Origin: Pusillimonas sp035515275
Lineage (GTDB): Bacteria > Pseudomonadota > Gammaproteobacteria > Burkholderiales > Burkholderiaceae_B
Direction of reading: 5' to 3'
Length of the DNA: 14,908 nt
NCBI RefSeq assembly: GCF_035515275.1
Contig: NZ_DATJBQ010000022.1
Coordinates: 1 to 14,908, forward strand
The notes beneath the pieces are model-generated. The model made no database searches. It saw only the letters and a list, made by a program, of their open reading frames with translations, and was not told the DNA's origin. Both the position numbers and the translations under genes were made by a program. This document shows positions 7,077 to 13,489 of this stretch, piece by piece. Within the stretch, counting starts at the first letter, position 1, and each line of letters begins with the position of its first letter.

Positions 7077-8165
7077 TCAGGTTAGCTTCAAAACCGGCTT
7101 TACCGTTAAGCCGGAAGCAGAGTCTTCAAAGGCTTGGTTGATCTGGCTGAACTCGTAAAATTTGATCAGTTTGTCGAACGGGAACTTGCCTTGTTTGTAG
7201 AACTCGACCAGTTGGGGAATAAACACCCGTGGTACGGAATCGCCTTCGATGACGCCGATCATGCTTTTGCCTTCGGCCATCAGGTCGTTATGCACATCGA
7301 TGGTCATTTCAGGGGTGACACCGACAATGGCCGCTTGCCCCAGCGGGCGCAGTGCGTTCAGGCATTGGCGCACAACGGGGGGCGCACCGGTGGTCTCGAC
7401 GGCATAATGTGTGCCGCCACCGGAAGCGGCCTTGATCTCCTTCACAACGTCGACGTTCTTGCCATTGAGCGCATGCGTGGCGCCCAGTTCGCGCGCGAGC
7501 TCCAGGCGGTTGTCGTGTATGTCGACTGCAACAATTTGCGGACATCCGGCAATTTTCGCCGCCATAATGGCGCTGAGCCCAACTGCTCCGCAGCCGTATA
7601 CGGCAATCGACGCTCCGAACTGCGGCTTGAGACGATTAAGCACGGTGCCGGCGCCGGTTTGAATGCCGCAGCCCAGCGGCCCCAGCAGCGCCAGATCAAC
7701 GTCTTTGTCGACCTTGACCACGTTGCGTTCGTGCGCAATGGCATGCGTGCCAAACGACGATTGTCCGAAGAACGTGTGTATGTCGGTGTCGCCTTGGTGC
7801 AGACGGCAGGTGTGATCGTCCATGCGCCCGCCGAAATTCAGGTCATTGAAAATTTCGCACACGGTGGGGTGCCCGGTCAGGCAACTGCTGCACTGGCCGC
7901 AATGGGCAAACGACATGACCACGTGGTCGCCCGGCGCCAGTCGGGTTACGTTTTCACCCACCTTTTCGATTATGCCGGCGCCCTCGTGACCCAGCACAAT
8001 GGGGTAGGGAGATACGCCCAGGTCGCGCCCTACAGCGTCGGTATGGCACACACCCGTGGCCACGATCTTGACCAGCACCTCATTTGCCTGGAGCCCCGAA
8101 AGAGAGACCTCTTCAATTGAAAACGATTGACCCTGGGTATGAGTGACCGCTGCTTGAATTTTCAT
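7077..8165 (-). CDS. Zinc-dependent NAD alcohol dehydrogenase (aryl-alcohol/benzyl-alcohol type)
   Basis: A medium-chain dehydrogenase of 362 aa that oxidises an alcohol to an aldehyde using NAD. Catalytic zinc ligands are Cys40, His60 and Cys166. The structural zinc site is complete, with four cysteines at 89, 92, 95 and 103. The cofactor loop is GCGAVG (191-196), followed by Asp215 in VDIHDN, which favours NAD over NADP. LGCGIQTGAG and the N-terminal KIQAAVT style match the XylB/aryl-alcohol dehydrogenase branch, but the true substrate is not evident. An in-frame ATG at 8177 would add four residues (META), but only a run of C precedes it. The ATG at 8165 has GGAGA six bases upstream and is chosen. 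It is followed by ydhR-like, and divergent from the short-chain dehydrogenase gene. Confidence 0.9.
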   Translation of the reverse strand: MKIQAAVTHTQGQSFSIEEVSLSGLQANEVLVKIVATGVCHTDAVGRDLGVSPYPIVLGHEGAGIIEKVGENVTRLAPGDHVVMSFAHCGQCSSCLTGHPTVCEIFNDLNFGGRMDDHTCRLHQGDTDIHTFFGQSSFGTHAIAHERNVVKVDKDVDLALLGPLGCGIQTGAGTVLNRLKPQFGASIAVYGCGAVGLSAIMAAKIAGCPQIVAVDIHDNRLELARELGATHALNGKNVDVVKEIKAASGGGTHYAVETTGAPPVVRQCLNALRPLGQAAIVGVTPEMTIDVHNDLMAEGKSMIGVIEGDSVPRVFIPQLVEFYKQGKFPFDKLIKFYEFSQINQAFEDSASGLTVKPVLKLT

Positions 8166-8170
8166 CGCTG

Positions 8171-8175
8171 TCTCC
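8171..8175 (-). promoter_or_regulatory. Ribosome binding site deciding the alcohol dehydrogenase start
   Basis: On the minus strand GGAGA sits five bases before the ATG at 8165 and lies inside the four-codon stretch that begins with the alternative ATG at 8177. Only ACC and a 12-base C run precede the 8177 ATG, so the downstream start is preferred. Confidence 0.6.
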
Positions 8176-8180
8176 ATGGT

Positions 8181-8192
8181 GGGGGGGGGGGG
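8181..8192. repeat. 12-base G/C homopolymer in the alcohol dehydrogenase leader
   Basis: Twelve consecutive G on the plus strand (C on the minus, or coding, strand) lie between the presumed promoter of the alcohol dehydrogenase gene and its start codons. Runs of this length slip during replication and can alter promoter or leader function. Length errors during sequencing are also common at such runs. Confidence 0.85.
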
Positions 8193-8202
8193 TGAGCATT
8201 AG

Positions 8203-8220
8203 TGTCAATTCTAGTGCCTA
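8203..8220 (-). promoter_or_regulatory. Possible promoter of the alcohol dehydrogenase gene (sigma-54-like, or TTGACA -35)
   Basis: On the minus strand the segment reads TAGGCAC, five bases, then TTGACA. It matches the sigma-54 layout TGGCAC-N5-TTGC with the right 12-base GG-to-GC distance, but the -12 doublet is GA instead of GC. The same TTGACA is also a perfect sigma-70 -35 box. In that reading, however, the -10 position would fall in the C run, where no hexamer is visible. Either way the element lies about 38 bases upstream of the chosen start codon. It is a weak candidate only. Confidence 0.25.
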
Positions 8221-8329
8221 TTGTTGCCGGGCGCCGCGTCCGGGTGGAAAAAATGGTGTGCATCCGGCTGCACGGTTTCAGCCAGAATGCCTGCGGAAAA
8301 TATGCCACCGATGAGGCAAAGCGGGGTTA

Positions 8330-8356
8330 CGATAGGTACCGAGTTCGATAGGAACC
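8330..8356 (+). repeat. 11-bp direct repeat in the divergent promoter region
   Basis: CGATAGGTACC (8330-8340) and CGATAGGAACC (8346-8356) are identical but for one base and start 16 bp apart. They lie between the divergent alcohol dehydrogenase and short-chain dehydrogenase genes, about 80 bases before the latter. They could be a regulator binding site, but no regulator gene is adjacent. Confidence 0.45.
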
Positions 8357-8436
8357 AAGCTTCGAAGCGAATCACTCTTTGAAGGCCGATGGTTGCTGTA
8401 GGGATTTTTTAGAATAGTGATCTTACGGAGACGCAC

Positions 8437-9192
8437 ATGGGGCGCGTAACAGGAAAGGTGGCTTTGGTAACGGGCGGAGCGTTGGGGCTGGGTAAAGCCG
8501 CGGCGCAAATGCTGGCCCGCGAAGGCGCCAAGGTGGTGGTTACCGACGTAAACGTGGAAGAAGGGCAGAAGACCGCACAAAGCATTGGCGCCAACGCCAT
8601 TTTCGTGCAGCATGACGCCAGTAGCGAAGCGCAGTGGAAAGCCGCTATCAAAGCAGCGCTCGACACGTTCGGCCGGCTCGACATTTTGGTCAACAACGCC
8701 GGCATCGGTTTTTTAGGCAGCGTCGAAGACACCTCCCTGGAAGACTGGCGCAAGACCCAAAGCGTGAACCTGGACGGCGTGTTCCTGGGCACCAAATACG
8801 GAATCGAGGCTATGCGTAAAAGCGGTGGGGGCTCGATTATTAATTTGTCGTCGATTGAAGGGCTGGTGGGCGACCCCAACCTGGCCGCTTACAACGCCAG
8901 CAAGGGCGGCGTTCGCATCTTTACCAAGTCGGCCGCCTTGCATTGCGCGCGCCAGAAATACGGCATACGCATTAACTCGGTGCACCCGGGCTATATCTGG
9001 ACCCCAATGGTCGAGGCCGTTACCCAAGGCAAGGGTACCGAAAAGTACCAGTCTTTGGTTGACCTGCACCCCGTTGGCCACCTTGGCGAGCCCGACGACG
9101 TTGCCTACGGCATTCTTTATTTGGCGTCTGATGAATCAAAGTTTGTTACCGGCACCGAGCTGGTGATTGACGGTGGCTATACCGCCCAGTAA
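8437..9192 (+). CDS. Short-chain dehydrogenase/reductase, classical NAD type
   Basis: This 251-aa SDR has all the classical motifs: TGGALGLG (12-19) for the cofactor, Asp37 at the end of strand 2 (favours NAD), NNAG (86-89), structural Asn111, catalytic Ser139, and Tyr152/Lys156 in YNASK. It ends GTELVIDGGYTAQ, the usual SDR tail. Overall style resembles cyclopentanol or hydroxysteroid dehydrogenases, but the substrate cannot be assigned. CGGAG (8426-8430) lies six bases before the ATG. The gene is transcribed away from the alcohol dehydrogenase gene across a 270-base intergenic region. Both enzymes may serve the same degradation route and share control elements. The next gene converges on it. 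Confidence 0.9.
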   Translation: MGRVTGKVALVTGGALGLGKAAAQMLAREGAKVVVTDVNVEEGQKTAQSIGANAIFVQHDASSEAQWKAAIKAALDTFGRLDILVNNAGIGFLGSVEDTSLEDWRKTQSVNLDGVFLGTKYGIEAMRKSGGGSIINLSSIEGLVGDPNLAAYNASKGGVRIFTKSAALHCARQKYGIRINSVHPGYIWTPMVEAVTQGKGTEKYQSLVDLHPVGHLGEPDDVAYGILYLASDESKFVTGTELVIDGGYTAQ

Positions 9193-9219
9193 TTACAAGG
9201 CTTAAGCGTAGTACGGTCA

Positions 9220-9257
9220 ATGCACCTAACGTTACGGCGTTAACGCTCTGGGTGCAT
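9220..9257. terminator. Two-tier hairpin between convergent genes
   Basis: ATGCACC (9220-9226) pairs with GGTGCAT (9251-9257). Inside it TAACG (9227-9231) pairs with CGTTA (9238-9242) over a six-base loop, with an eight-base bulge on the right side. It sits between the stops of the short-chain dehydrogenase and the SpeE-like gene and could end both transcripts. No T run follows on either strand, so intrinsic termination is doubtful. Confidence 0.3.
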
Positions 9258-9265
9258 GGCTGGCT

Positions 9266-10009
9266 TCACTGGTTTTCCATGCCGTGGCTCATCCAGCCGT
9301 GCAGGCCGTCGACCCACGTTTCTGCCGGCAGCCCCAGCGTGGCATGTATTTCTGTCGCCCGCGCATACAGCGCTTCAAAATCAACAGAGGGCGCCTGCTT
9401 GAATGCAATGGCCACCATATTGCCGTCGTGCACTTCCGGCAACCACGCTACCGCCTCAAACGATTTTTCCATCATTTGAATGTGGTTCAGATGTTCAGGC
9501 CAGTCACAATACAAGTTAATGGTCATCATGCCCTTGTATGTAAGGCAATTGGCGCAGGCGGCATAGAAGGCATCGGTGCTTAGCAGTGGCTCTTTTGCTT
9601 GGGCGTCATACAAATCAACCTGCAAAATGTCGATGGACCGGCGGCGGGAAAAATCGCTGACGTAATCCAGGGCGTCCATATTCAGAACGCGAAGCCGATC
9701 ATCGTCGGGCGGCAATTCAAAGTGGCTGCGACAAATATCGATGACACCGGGGTTCAGCTCGACCGCCGTGACCTTTGCCGGCGCCAGCCGGTGGTGGCAG
9801 AACTTGGTGAGCGCCGCGGCGCCCAGGCCAAGCTGCACAACATGGTCCGCATTTTCGCGAAACAGCAGCCACATCATCATCTGCTGCACATATTCCAACT
9901 CAATGTTAGTGGGCTGGTCGATGCGCATGGCGCCTTGTACGACCGGCGAGCCAAAATGCAAGGTGCGCACTCCCTCGCTTTCCACGATGTTCAGCATAAT
10001 CTTATTCAT
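9266..10009 (-). CDS. Soluble spermidine-synthase-like protein
   Basis: This 247-aa protein has the Rossmann fold of the SpeE/methyltransferase superfamily and no signal or membrane segment. Visible elements are ELEYVQQMMMWLLF (37-50, resembling the Y-x-x-M region near the active site), the loop QLGLGAAALTKF (59-70), the acidic residue of strand 2 (VELN, Glu84), NMDALDY (110-116) and VDLYDAQ (131-137), where Asp132 takes the place of the catalytic Asp. The GGG of true spermidine synthases is reduced to GLGAA. It is shorter than SpeE and lacks the N-terminal tetramerisation strands. It may not be an aminopropyltransferase. No Shine-Dalgarno sequence is evident; a second ATG four codons in is possible. 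It is unrelated in arrangement to the anchored SpeE-like protein at 3160. Confidence 0.78.
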   Translation of the reverse strand: MNKIMLNIVESEGVRTLHFGSPVVQGAMRIDQPTNIELEYVQQMMMWLLFRENADHVVQLGLGAAALTKFCHHRLAPAKVTAVELNPGVIDICRSHFELPPDDDRLRVLNMDALDYVSDFSRRRSIDILQVDLYDAQAKEPLLSTDAFYAACANCLTYKGMMTINLYCDWPEHLNHIQMMEKSFEAVAWLPEVHDGNMVAIAFKQAPSVDFEALYARATEIHATLGLPAETWVDGLHGWMSHGMENQ

Positions 10010-10099
10010 TTGATGTCACAGGACATTATCGCCAATTCCTGTGCGCGGCGTTGCGATGCCACCTTACGTTGCAAGGGGCATCCGGCAAGTAGCCAGGGA

Positions 10100-10654
10100 C
10101 TAAGTCAGCATCAGTCTGCCGGCGTCCATGGATTGTTCTTGCGACAGCTTCAGTTCACGCGTCAGCTTGCCCAGGGCAGTCGAGGCGCCTACCAGGGCCG
10201 CGCTGAGCGCCATGATTTGCGCCTGCAACAGGGCAACTTTCGTCTTGCGCTGGTCGGGCCGCATCTTGGTGTCGGCCATGGCGTCCCGCAGCTCGGCCTG
10301 CCTTTCGCGAAGCTCTTCGCGAAGCTCGCGAATGCGTTTTAGCAAGGCTTTGACCGAATCGGGCAGATCAGATTCATCGATGTCCGCATTTGACTTGGCA
10401 CGCCCGGCCGGGCCGACACCCATGGCCATGACCTTGCCGGCCCCCGAAAGGTCAACGAACACACTTTTCCGACCGGCTTTCTGGGCCAGCGCGTCGGCAG
10501 CCTCTTTCATTTTCGCCAGGTGCTCGTCCTTCGGGCCTGCCTGCGCATCGCCTTGAAGCGCGCGGGTACCGGCTACGGCCGCCATTGGACGCTGCTCAGC
10601 CGAACCTGGCGTGGGGTGACTTGCGGGCGGTATGGCGGCATCGACTCGAATCAT
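10100..10654 (-). CDS. Hypothetical coiled-coil protein
   Basis: I do not recognise a family. The 184-aa protein begins with about 50 low-complexity Ala/Pro/Gly-rich residues, then a segment with VFVDLSGAGKVMAMGVGP (about 65-82). A long helical region from about 95 to 180 follows, strongly charged in the middle (KRIRELREELRERQAEL) and more Ala/Leu-rich later. This is a typical coiled coil or helical hairpin, with no membrane segment or signal peptide. A good GGGAG lies seven bases before the ATG, supporting a real gene. It lies 90 bases upstream of the SpeE-like gene on the same strand and diverges from betT. A perfect 12-bp tandem repeat (10304-10327) encodes ELRE twice. Confidence 0.6.
   Translation of the reverse strand: MIRVDAAIPPASHPTPGSAEQRPMAAVAGTRALQGDAQAGPKDEHLAKMKEAADALAQKAGRKSVFVDLSGAGKVMAMGVGPAGRAKSNADIDESDLPDSVKALLKRIRELREELRERQAELRDAMADTKMRPDQRKTKVALLQAQIMALSAALVGASTALGKLTRELKLSQEQSMDAGRLMLT
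10304..10327. repeat. 12-bp tandem repeat inside the coiled-coil gene
   Basis: TTCGCGAAGCTC occurs twice in direct succession. On the coding strand each copy encodes Glu-Leu-Arg-Glu, adding one helical turn per copy to the charged part of the coiled coil. Confidence 0.8.
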
Positions 10655-10764
10655 GGGCTGGCTCCCTGGTTTTGGCCTTCACCTACAGTTACGTCCTGTT
10701 CCACTTATTGTTTACCGCAACTTGAACGCAAGCGGGCCGAAGTGGCAGATAATACGGTTAGCCG

Positions 10765-10781
10765 CCGGCCCTTAGGGCCGG
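10765..10781 (+). other. GC-rich hairpin in the betT leader
   Basis: CCGGCCC, loop TTA and GGGCCGG form a perfect seven-pair stem whose 3' end is 27 bases before the betT ATG. It follows an AT-rich GATAAT hexamer (10748-10753) that could be a -10 box. If so, the hairpin would be in the 5' leader. No T run follows, and the region before the ATG lacks a recognisable Shine-Dalgarno sequence. Confidence 0.45.
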
Positions 10782-10808
10782 GCCGAATGACCTGAGCGCA
10801 TTTACGCC

Positions 10809-12770
10809 ATGAACCAGAAACCAAGGTTAGAGATCAACCCGCCCGTGTTTTTTACATCGGCTGCGTTTATCTTGGGGCTGGTGATTTTCGCTGCGGCCAT
10901 GCCCGATACTTTGCAGCGCTTGTTCAGTTCGGTACAAAACTGGATCTTCCAGAACGTAAGCTGGTTTTATATGCTTACGGTTGCGATTATTCTTATCGCC
11001 ACGCTGTATGCCGCCCTAAGCCGCTTCGGTGAAATCAAGCTGGGCCCCGACCATAGCGAGCCCGACTACCGCGACCCTGCGTGGTACTCCATGCTTTTTG
11101 CTGCGGGCATGGGTATAGGGCTGATGTTCTTCGGCGTGGCCGAACCGGTCATGCACTTTCTAGACCCCCCCACGGGCGAAGGCGGCACCGCCGCCGCGGC
11201 GCGCCAGGCCCTGGGCATTACGTTTTTTCATTGGGGCCTGCATGCCTGGGCCATCTACGCCATTGTGGCCCTCATTCTGGCGTACTTCAGCTTTCGCCAA
11301 GGCCTGCCGCTTACTTTGCGTTCTGCGCTGTATCCCATGCTGGGCGACCGAATCTACGGGCCGATCGGGCACGCGGTAGATATTTTCGCCATTATCGGCA
11401 CCGTGTTTGGCGTGGCTACTTCGTTGGGCGTGGGCGTGTCACAGATCAACACCGGCCTGAATTACCTTTTTGGTGTTCCGGTTGGCGAAGGCGTTCAGGT
11501 CATACTTATTATTCTGGCCGTCAGCCTTGCCACCTTGTCAGCCGCCAGCGGCGTCAACAAGGGCATCAAGATCTTGTCCGAACTTAATATGGTGTTGGCT
11601 ATTTTGCTGATGCTGTTTGTCATGTTCGTCGGTCCGACCGTGTTCTTGCTGCAGACCTTCATCGAAAATACCGGGGTATACCTTTCTGGCATCGTCTCCC
11701 GCACCTTCAATCTGTACGCTTACGAACCTAGCGACTGGATCGGCGGATGGACAGTTTTTTACTGGGGGTGGTGGATCTCCTGGTCGCCGTTTGTGGGGGT
11801 GTTCATTGCCCGCATTTCGCGCGGGCGCACGATTCGCCAGTTCGTGGGTGGGGTTCTGCTGATGCCCACGGGGTTCACTTTTATGTGGATGACCGTATTC
11901 GGAGACACCGCCATTCATATGATTCTGGCGCAAGGAATGAGCGACCTGGCTGATACGGTAAGCGCCGATGAAACCATGGCGCTGTTCGTGTTTTTAGAAA
12001 AACTGCCGTGGTCGACGGTAATGAGCACCCTGGCCGTTGCCATGGTGCTGGTCTTTTTTGTTACTTCGGCCGACAGCGGGGCGCTGGTTGTCGACCAGCT
12101 TGCGGCGGGCGGCGTCGAGAACCCACCGGTGTGGCAGCGAATTTTTTGGTCGGTAGTGATGGGGGCGGCGGCAATTGTATTGCTGCTTGCCGACGGTCTT
12201 GCCGCGTTGCAAACGGCCACCATCGCCACCGCCTTGCCGTTTTCGATAATTTTGCTCATAGCAATCTGGGGGCTGTTCAAGGCACTGCGACTTGACCTGA
12301 TGAAGCGCAATTTGCGCTCTCGCCGACTTAGCCGTGGCTCGGCCAGCGTAGCTTCCGAAACGTGGCAGGAACGCCTTCGCAATATGGTTTTAATGCCCCG
12401 TCGCCGACATGTCGAACGCTTTATCAATGAAATTGTGCGTGTGGCCATGACTGAGGTCAGCGAAGAGCTGCGCAAGCAGGGGTACGAGGCGCGGATCGAA
12501 GAAAGTGATGGGGCCCCCCTTACCCTGGTGGTGCCTCATGGCGACAAGCTGGATTTTTCGTACAGCGTTCACAGCATAGAAGTGAAACGCCCCAGCCTGA
12601 CACCCGAAGAGCTGGCAGACGACGAAGAGTCTCGCTATTACCGTGCAGAGGTTCACTTGGGTGAAGGCGGCCAGGACTACGACATTATGGGCTGGAGCCG
12701 CGACCAGATCATTGGCGATGTCCTGGACCAATACGAGCGGCACCGACATTACCTGCGTCTTACCCACTAA
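10809..12770 (+). CDS. betT: BCCT-family choline/betaine transporter, BetT type
   Basis: This 653-aa inner-membrane protein takes up a quaternary ammonium osmolyte or precursor such as choline. Twelve hydrophobic segments fill residues 12 to about 492. The tryptophan box FYWGWWISWSPFVG (317-330) has the residues matching BetP Trp371, 373, 374 and 377 (here 319, 321, 322 and 325), followed by ARISRGRTIRQF. The long C-terminal cytoplasmic domain (about 495-653) ends in DQIIGDVLDQYERHRHYLRL, close to E. coli BetT, where this domain is tied to osmotic control. The glycine motif in helix 3 is GMGIG (100-104), as in Na+-coupled BetP. E. coli BetT has Asp at the last position. The response regulator gene starts eight bases after the stop, so both are likely cotranscribed. 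No betA, betB or betI is nearby. Confidence 0.9.
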   Translation: MNQKPRLEINPPVFFTSAAFILGLVIFAAAMPDTLQRLFSSVQNWIFQNVSWFYMLTVAIILIATLYAALSRFGEIKLGPDHSEPDYRDPAWYSMLFAAGMGIGLMFFGVAEPVMHFLDPPTGEGGTAAAARQALGITFFHWGLHAWAIYAIVALILAYFSFRQGLPLTLRSALYPMLGDRIYGPIGHAVDIFAIIGTVFGVATSLGVGVSQINTGLNYLFGVPVGEGVQVILIILAVSLATLSAASGVNKGIKILSELNMVLAILLMLFVMFVGPTVFLLQTFIENTGVYLSGIVSRTFNLYAYEPSDWIGGWTVFYWGWWISWSPFVGVFIARISRGRTIRQFVGGVLLMPTGFTFMWMTVFGDTAIHMILAQGMSDLADTVSADETMALFVFLEKLPWSTVMSTLAVAMVLVFFVTSADSGALVVDQLAAGGVENPPVWQRIFWSVVMGAAAIVLLLADGLAALQTATIATALPFSIILLIAIWGLFKALRLDLMKRNLRSRRLSRGSASVASETWQERLRNMVLMPRRRHVERFINEIVRVAMTEVSEELRKQGYEARIEESDGAPLTLVVPHGDKLDFSYSVHSIEVKRPSLTPEELADDEESRYYRAEVHLGEGGQDYDIMGWSRDQIIGDVLDQYERHRHYLRLTH

Positions 12771-12778
12771 CGACCGGC

Positions 12779-13489
12779 ATGTCCTTGAAAAATTCCATAC
12801 GAATGCTTATTGTTGAAGACCATGTCGGTCTGGCCGCCAATTTGTCCGAATTTTTTCATGAAGACCGCTATGTGCTTGATTTCGCATCAGACGGCCTGAC
12901 GGCGCTTCATCTTGTTGCGACCAACGAATACGACGTCATTATTCTCGATGTAATGCTTCCCGGGCTTTCTGGTTTTGAAATTTGCCGACGTATCCGACAT
13001 GACATTCGGTCGTCGACGCCGGTCATCATCATCACCTCAAAAGATCAGTTACACGACAAAGAAACAGGTTTTTCAGTGGGTGCCGACGACTATCTCGTCA
13101 AGCCCTTCAACCTTCGCGAGCTTCAACTTAGGGTAGAAGCGCTGCATCGGCGCAAGGCCGGGTTTTCAAGGTCGCCCGAGCTGCGTGTGCCCGGCATCAG
13201 TTTCGATCCGACCACACTCACGGTTCGCACCGACAGGGGCGACGAAATCGAGCTGTCGGGAACGGCCGCCAGAATATTCGAAGCGCTTATCAAGGCCTAC
13301 CCCGGCGTTCTTTCGTATACACAGATCCAGAGTACTGTGTGGGGCGAAAAAGAAGTAGATATGAACACCGTGCGCACACACGTGTATTCATTGCGCAAGG
13401 CGCTTCACGACGCGTTCCGTTATCCGATGATAAAAACCATGCATGGTCGCGGCTACCGTCTGGTTCTACCTAGTACAGTGTCCGGATGA
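12779..13489 (+). CDS. OmpR/PhoB-family response regulator
   Basis: This 236-aa protein has a receiver domain (about residues 8-124) with acidic pair Glu13/Asp14, phospho-acceptor Asp57 in IILDVMLPG, Thr86 and Lys108 (VKPF), all intact. A winged-helix DNA-binding domain follows (about 135-232), with VWGEKEVDMNTVRTHVYSLRK forming the recognition-helix region and TMHGRGYRLVLP the wing. It is a complete transcription factor of the class that binds direct repeats spaced 11 bp. It starts eight bases after betT and overlaps the kinase start by four bases (ATGA). A later ATG at 12803 is possible but would shorten the N-terminus. The input and target genes are not identifiable from the protein; see the repeat array at 14790. 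Confidence 0.93.
   Translation: MSLKNSIRMLIVEDHVGLAANLSEFFHEDRYVLDFASDGLTALHLVATNEYDVIILDVMLPGLSGFEICRRIRHDIRSSTPVIIITSKDQLHDKETGFSVGADDYLVKPFNLRELQLRVEALHRRKAGFSRSPELRVPGISFDPTTLTVRTDRGDEIELSGTAARIFEALIKAYPGVLSYTQIQSTVWGEKEVDMNTVRTHVYSLRKALHDAFRYPMIKTMHGRGYRLVLPSTVSG

Noticed and set aside
7134..8120. Long open frame (328 codons) on the plus strand
   Set aside because: It is antisense to the zinc alcohol dehydrogenase, whose catalytic and structural motifs are all intact; the plus-strand protein shows no recognisable motif.
8258..8273. GTGCA/TGCAC inverted repeat with six-base loop
   Set aside because: A five-base arm in a GC-rich intergenic region is expected by chance.
9599..10342. Plus-strand open frame of 247 codons
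   Set aside because: It spans two genes and their gap on the other strand, with no motif and no ribosome binding site.
10722..10753. TTGAAC and GATAAT as a betT promoter
   Set aside because: Both hexamers are good, but the spacer would be 20 bases, too long for sigma-70; kept only as a hint that GATAAT may be a -10 box.
11915..12475. Minus-strand open frame of 186 codons within betT
   Set aside because: It is fully inside the BetT coding region and low in complexity; a shadow frame.
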